Below are positions 12,426 through 14,974 of a stretch of 14,974 nt of DNA, one piece after another. Origin of the DNA: Candidatus Kaiserbacteria bacterium (GTDB taxonomy: Bacteria; Patescibacteriota; Minisyncoccia; Phycocordibacterales; UBA2100); assembly GCA_003545515.1 (NCBI GenBank), contig DPYD01000040.1, positions 1 through 14,974 on the forward strand, read 5' to 3'. A program made the position numbers and the translations under genes. The number at the start of each line of letters is the position of its first letter. Position 1 is the stretch's first letter. The notes beneath the pieces were generated by a model. That model made no database searches. It was not told the origin of the DNA and saw nothing but the letters and a program-made list of their open reading frames with translations.

Positions 12426-12740
12426 ATGTCATTAGATAAACTATTGAGACCGAAAGAAACTGAAATGACTCGCGCAGTCAAAGAGCGGAAGAGCAAAATC
12501 ATAGCGACTGTGGAGGCGAGGGGTGATGAAGAAGCGATGTTCAAAGTCAACGAAGTGATAGCCGAGTATGCCGGCCGCATGAAAGGAAAATATCCTGAAC
12601 AATGGCAGAGAGTAGAATCTTTTCACGCGCTTATCGGGAGCGGGTTACCTCACGGTATGAAAACGGAAAGAGACTTTCCCGAGCGTAAAGATTCCGTCGC
12701 AGTGTTTCTTGACGACTTGGGAAAGGAGCTATTAGATTAA
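12426..12740 (+). CDS. Unknown 104-residue protein between purL and purQ
   Basis: The ATG at 12426 follows the purL stop after one base, so the gene is almost certainly translated with the operon. The product begins MSLDKLLRPKETEMTRAVKE and is mostly charged and predicted alpha-helical, with a KERKSKIIATVEARGDEE stretch and a later NEVIAEYAGRMKGKYPEQWQ helix. It contains no cysteine, no membrane span and no motif I recognise. It is not PurS: it lacks the beta-alpha-beta pattern, and a PurS-like region is already fused to purL. It might be an accessory factor of the FGAM synthase complex, but only location suggests that. The frame is open further upstream inside purL; I reject that part. Confidence 0.75.
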   Translation: MSLDKLLRPKETEMTRAVKERKSKIIATVEARGDEEAMFKVNEVIAEYAGRMKGKYPEQWQRVESFHALIGSGLPHGMKTERDFPERKDSVAVFLDDLGKELLD

Positions 12741-12749
12741 AAATAATAT

Positions 12750-13583
12750 ATGAACCCAGTTAGAAATCAGCAAAAATTGAAAAGGAAACGTAACCCAACT
12801 ATTTCTAACGGGGTGAAAAGACCGCACGTCATACTATTTTCGGGATACGGTCTTAATACCGAGGATGAAACGAAAGCCGCTTTTGAGTCTGTGGGTGCCA
12901 CGGCGGATATCGTGCATCTCAACGATGTTATTGCCCGACCGAACTTATTGAAGAAAGCACACATCATTGTTTTTGGAGGTGGGTTTGCGTATGGAGATGA
13001 CACTGGTGCGGGGAAAGCATACGGCAACAGAGTAAAAGCGCATCTTGGAGGCGCATTGCAAGAATTTCTCACGCGCGATACTCTGATGCTCGGTATTTGC
13101 AACGGTTTCCAGATACTCACAAGCGCTGGAATTCTTCCCGGTGCGCTAATTTCCAACGATATGCCGCGTTATATATGCAGATGGGTTGATCTGAAAGTGG
13201 AGAATGATAGCCCGTGGCTCCGCGGCATTACATCGCTTTCTCTGCCCATTGCTCACGGCGAAGGGAAGTATTACGCGCCACCAGTTCAACTCGCTTTACT
13301 TAGTAAAGCGAGTTCCATAGGGGTGAAATACACAAAAGGCGAGATGTACAGACATTTTGACCTGCCCGCAAACCCGAATGGCTCGCTTGAGGATATCGCA
13401 GGTGTTTTGGGGCATGGCGGCCGCGTCTTGGGTCTTATGCCGCATCCCGAGCGGGCGGTACGCTTCACGGCGCTCCCACACTGGACCCTTTTGCGCGAAG
13501 AATATGTGCGGAAAGGAAAAGAAATGCCGAAAGAGGGTCCGGGCATTCAATTGTTTAGAAATGCAGTACAATACTTTCTATGA
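12750..13583 (+). CDS. purQ: Phosphoribosylformylglycinamidine synthase, glutaminase subunit PurQ
   Basis: Class I glutamine amidotransferase that supplies ammonia to PurL. In the 277-residue product the catalytic Cys lies in LGICNGFQILTSAGILPGAL (residues 114-133). The oxyanion region is VFGGGFAYGDD (73-83) and the His/Glu pair is in LMPHPERAVRF near 230. SLPIAHGEGKYYAPP fits the small-PurQ family. The first 22 residues (MNPVRNQQ... ISNGV) are not homologous to PurQ and are encoded by an inverted repeat; a GTG at 12813 would start just before RPHVILFSGYG, the true family N-terminus. Residues 180-188 (QLALLSKAS) come from a second, 27-nt palindrome in a loop. The 3' end overlaps purE by four bases (ATGA). 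Confidence 0.95.
   Translation: MNPVRNQQKLKRKRNPTISNGVKRPHVILFSGYGLNTEDETKAAFESVGATADIVHLNDVIARPNLLKKAHIIVFGGGFAYGDDTGAGKAYGNRVKAHLGGALQEFLTRDTLMLGICNGFQILTSAGILPGALISNDMPRYICRWVDLKVENDSPWLRGITSLSLPIAHGEGKYYAPPVQLALLSKASSIGVKYTKGEMYRHFDLPANPNGSLEDIAGVLGHGGRVLGLMPHPERAVRFTALPHWTLLREEYVRKGKEMPKEGPGIQLFRNAVQYFL
12754..12814. repeat. Inverted repeat encoding the PurQ N-terminus (NPVRN...ISNGV)
   Basis: ACCCAGTTAGAAAT (12754-12767) and ATTTCTAACGGGGT (12801-12814) pair over 14 positions with a single mismatch, around a 33-nt loop. The left arm starts 4 nt after the ATG and encodes NPVRN; the right arm encodes ISNGV. I remember the peptide pair NPVR...SNGV from many unrelated Patescibacteria proteins, which suggests a dispersed element (memory, not checked). 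It contributes or displaces the start of purQ. Confidence 0.75.
13288..13314. repeat. 27-nt perfect palindrome (13+1+13) inside purQ
   Basis: AACTCGCTTTACT (13288-13300), central T, AGTAAAGCGAGTT (13302-13314), fully complementary. It is read in frame as (Q)LALLSKAS at residues 180-188, in a loop after the HGEGKYY motif. Same geometry as the purL palindrome, unrelated sequence. Confidence 0.9.
13567..13572 (+). promoter_or_regulatory. Possible internal -10 box before purE
   Basis: TACAAT (5 of 6 matches) lies in the last codons of purQ and ends 7 nt before the purE ATG, the leaderless-type spacing seen elsewhere in this window. The ATGA overlap of purQ and purE also allows simple translational coupling, so the box may be superfluous. 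Confidence 0.3.
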
Positions 13584-14116
13584 CAAATAAACCAATTATA
13601 GGAATATTGATGGGTTCGGATTCGGATCTTCCTGTCATGCAGGAAGCCGCGAAAGTTTTGGAGGAATTCGGAATAGGCAGTGAAGTGCACACACTTTCCG
13701 CTCATCGGACGCCTGAAGCCGTCGTCGAGTATGTCACGAAAAGCGAAGCGGGCGGATACAAGGTATTCATTTGCGGCGCCGGAGGCGCCGCGCATCTCGC
13801 GGGCGTCGTCGCCGCACACACCGCGCTTCCCGTGATTGGTGTGCCGCTCTTGAGCAGAAAAATGGGGGCCGCAGGCATTGACTCGCTTTTCTCTACGGTA
13901 CAAATGCCGCCGGGCATACCCGTCGCGACCGTCGGCATCGGCGGGGCAAAGAACGCAGGGATATTGGCCGCGCAGATAATCGGCGCCGGAGATGATGCTA
14001 TTCGCACAAAAGTCGCCGAATACAAAAAGAAAATGGCGGAGGATATAACCTCCAAGGACAAGGAATTGCAGGAAAAAGGATTTACAAAATACCTGGAGGA
14101 AAAAGGACTGCTATGA
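13580..14116 (+). CDS. purE: N5-carboxyaminoimidazole ribonucleotide mutase PurE
   Basis: Moves the carboxyl group of N5-CAIR to give CAIR in purine synthesis; bacterial class I PurE works with PurK. The 178-residue protein has GILMGSDSDLPVM at residues 8-20, the SAHRTPE motif with its catalytic His at about 40-46, CGAGGAAHLAGVVAAHTALP near 65-84, and GIDSLFSTVQMPPGIPVATV near 99-118. These fit class I rather than the AIR-carboxylase class II, but class assignment by eye is tentative. The start ATG overlaps the purQ stop (ATGA) and the stop overlaps the next ATG in the same way, so translation is probably coupled along the operon. No purK is visible. The lysine-rich C-terminal helix is slightly longer than usual. 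Confidence 0.95.
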   Translation: MTNKPIIGILMGSDSDLPVMQEAAKVLEEFGIGSEVHTLSAHRTPEAVVEYVTKSEAGGYKVFICGAGGAAHLAGVVAAHTALPVIGVPLLSRKMGAAGIDSLFSTVQMPPGIPVATVGIGGAKNAGILAAQIIGAGDDAIRTKVAEYKKKMAEDITSKDKELQEKGFTKYLEEKGLL

Positions 14117-14955
14117 CGGCACCTGCTGACCGTATCGCCGCAGTACAAACAGCACGCAAAATAACATCCGAAATTCTTGCTCAAGCGCTCGCATTTCCAG
14201 AGACTAAGACAGAGTCCGCTGTTCGTGCCGATATCCTGAAAGGGCTGTCGGCCCGGAGTCAATTATATCCAGCGGGCTGGTATGACCCGCCCACACAGGG
14301 AATCAGCGTTCTATGGGGAATGAATCCGTTCGAACGCTTGCAATACAATTCACTGCGAGATAAGCAATTCTGGCCGAATAATTCTTCCAGATTTGAAAAA
14401 GAAACCGTCGGGCACGTGTACGCCTCTTCCGTGGATCGTCAGACGAACATGATAGGAGATGTCGCATTGACTATCTACGCTGGCACGCGCAACGATATAA
14501 AGAAACACATTCGTGCGTGTCACGATGCGATACTGAATGCCGCTGAGTATCTCGAGGTCGGTAAGAGTTTGTCTGATATATACACACATGCAATTGGTCA
14601 TTTTCAAAGCAGGTCTTTGAAAATCGGTTGGATGACAACTGTTCAAGATCCGTATCAAACTAATCTCGGGCACACCATTCCTGGTTCGTATGGAGAGGAG
14701 CTCGATTTTGGAGGCACCTTTTTTGAAATTCGCGAAGCAATTCGAACAAAGCGCATATTTATAAACGAAGGAACGACGTTCAAAGTTCCAAGCACTTGTG
14801 CGGTAACAATCGAAGCGCGTCTAGTAGATACGGACGAGCGTTTGCCGAACATCCTCTTTCATTTCATTGTCACTTTTTCAGAGGGGAAGAAAAAGATTTG
14901 TGCGAATTTTGATGATATCTTTAGTGCGATGGATATGAAATACATGTATGACTAA
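14113..14955 (+). CDS. M24 (pita-bread) metallopeptidase-like protein
   Basis: A 280-residue protein resembling M24 aminopeptidases. The N-terminus, ARKITSEILAQALAF..KTE, looks like the opening helix of the domain. GDVALTIYAGTRND (residues about 115-128) resembles the strand pair carrying the two metal-binding Asp residues, here 12 apart. NLGHTIPG (about 183-190) matches the GHxxG histidine loop, and CAVTIEARL (about 223-231) the first Glu motif. The last Glu of the metal site is not obvious: ILFHFIVTFSEGKK stands where it would be expected. Activity is therefore uncertain; the fold could serve a non-catalytic role. Residues 163-171 (HFQSRSLKI) are encoded by a 25-nt palindrome. The gene overlaps purE by ATGA, and an AAGGA lies 5 nt before its ATG. 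Its connection to purine synthesis is unknown. Confidence 0.65.
   Translation: MTAPADRIAAVQTARKITSEILAQALAFPETKTESAVRADILKGLSARSQLYPAGWYDPPTQGISVLWGMNPFERLQYNSLRDKQFWPNNSSRFEKETVGHVYASSVDRQTNMIGDVALTIYAGTRNDIKKHIRACHDAILNAAEYLEVGKSLSDIYTHAIGHFQSRSLKIGWMTTVQDPYQTNLGHTIPGSYGEELDFGGTFFEIREAIRTKRIFINEGTTFKVPSTCAVTIEARLVDTDERLPNILFHFIVTFSEGKKKICANFDDIFSAMDMKYMYD
14600..14624. repeat. 25-nt palindrome (10+5+10) inside the M24-like gene
   Basis: ATTTTCAAAG (14600-14609), loop CAGGT, CTTTGAAAAT (14615-14624), perfectly complementary. It is read in frame as HFQSRSLKI. A 10-bp arm with a short loop has a chance expectation of about 0.2 in this window, so it is weaker evidence by itself than the 27-nt palindromes. 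Confidence 0.65.
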
Positions 14956-14974
14956 GCAAAGCGCCTACGCAAAA
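14948..14974 (+). CDS. Start of a further operon gene, possibly purM (runs off the window)
   Basis: An ATG at 14948 overlaps the stop of the M24-like gene by 8 nt and stays open to the window end as MTKQSAYAK. AIR synthetase (PurM) proteins often begin with a short stretch followed by '(A)Y-x-x-AGVDI', so purM is a reasonable guess given the operon. Nine codons are far too few to decide. Confidence 0.3.

Noticed and set aside
13773..13791. GCGGCGCC-GGA-GGCGCCGC palindrome in purE
   Set aside because: It encodes the conserved GAGGAA motif of PurE; Gly/Ala codons explain it.

Overview
The window looks like chromosomal DNA from a Candidate Phyla Radiation (Patescibacteria) bacterium, probably of the parcubacterial kind. 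No rRNA or marker phylogeny is available here. The inference rests on a compact gene set with overlapping genes, SD-poor starts with a -10 box only 5-9 nt before the ATG, a short DnaX, an N-terminally short DprA, and a 202-residue hypothetical protein of a type I remember from such genomes. It also rests on several small palindromic repeats of a style I associate with these genomes; that recognition is from memory and was not checked.

Layout. 1-1303 (minus strand): 5' part of topA behind dprA, separated by a long A/T-rich imperfect hairpin. 1304-1402: overlapping divergent promoters for dprA and serS, and a serS leader made of a degenerate inverted repeat ending in four tandem 7-mers. 1403-3614 (plus): serS, carrying a repeat-like in-frame insertion, overlaps an ftsQ-like gene. 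3671-4852 (minus): a hypothetical protein that may be a remote DUF535/VirK relative. 4918-6953 (plus): a dusB-like tRNA-dihydrouridine synthase gene, then dnaX, whose -10 box contains the dus stop codon. 7007-7582: a small membrane-anchored hypothetical. 7623-7693: tRNA-Gln(UUG), followed directly by a 48-bp tandem duplication and a stand-alone NIF3/YqfO-type PII-like domain gene. 8160-8464: no convincing gene, several hairpins. 8465-9073 (minus): the hypothetical protein, with its own SD and terminator. 9077-9478: mostly non-coding, with a possible 40-residue zinc ribbon. 9479 to the end (plus): a purine operon of purSL fusion, a 104-residue unknown, purQ, purE, an M24-peptidase-like gene, and the first codons of a further gene that could be purM.

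Main observation. Conserved enzyme genes carry near-perfect short palindromes in frame. Three are exactly 27 nt long but differ in sequence: 13+1+13 in purL, 13+1+13 in purQ, and 12+3+12 with one wobble pair in the dus gene. A 25-nt one (10+5+10) lies in the M24-like gene. purQ also starts with a different inverted repeat that encodes its first residues, and serS has a repeat-like insertion. Together they suggest several families of small palindromic elements that tolerate or prefer insertion into protein-coding sequence, comparable in principle to the Rickettsia palindromic elements. A second theme is near-leaderless transcription at most genes, inferred from -10 placement.
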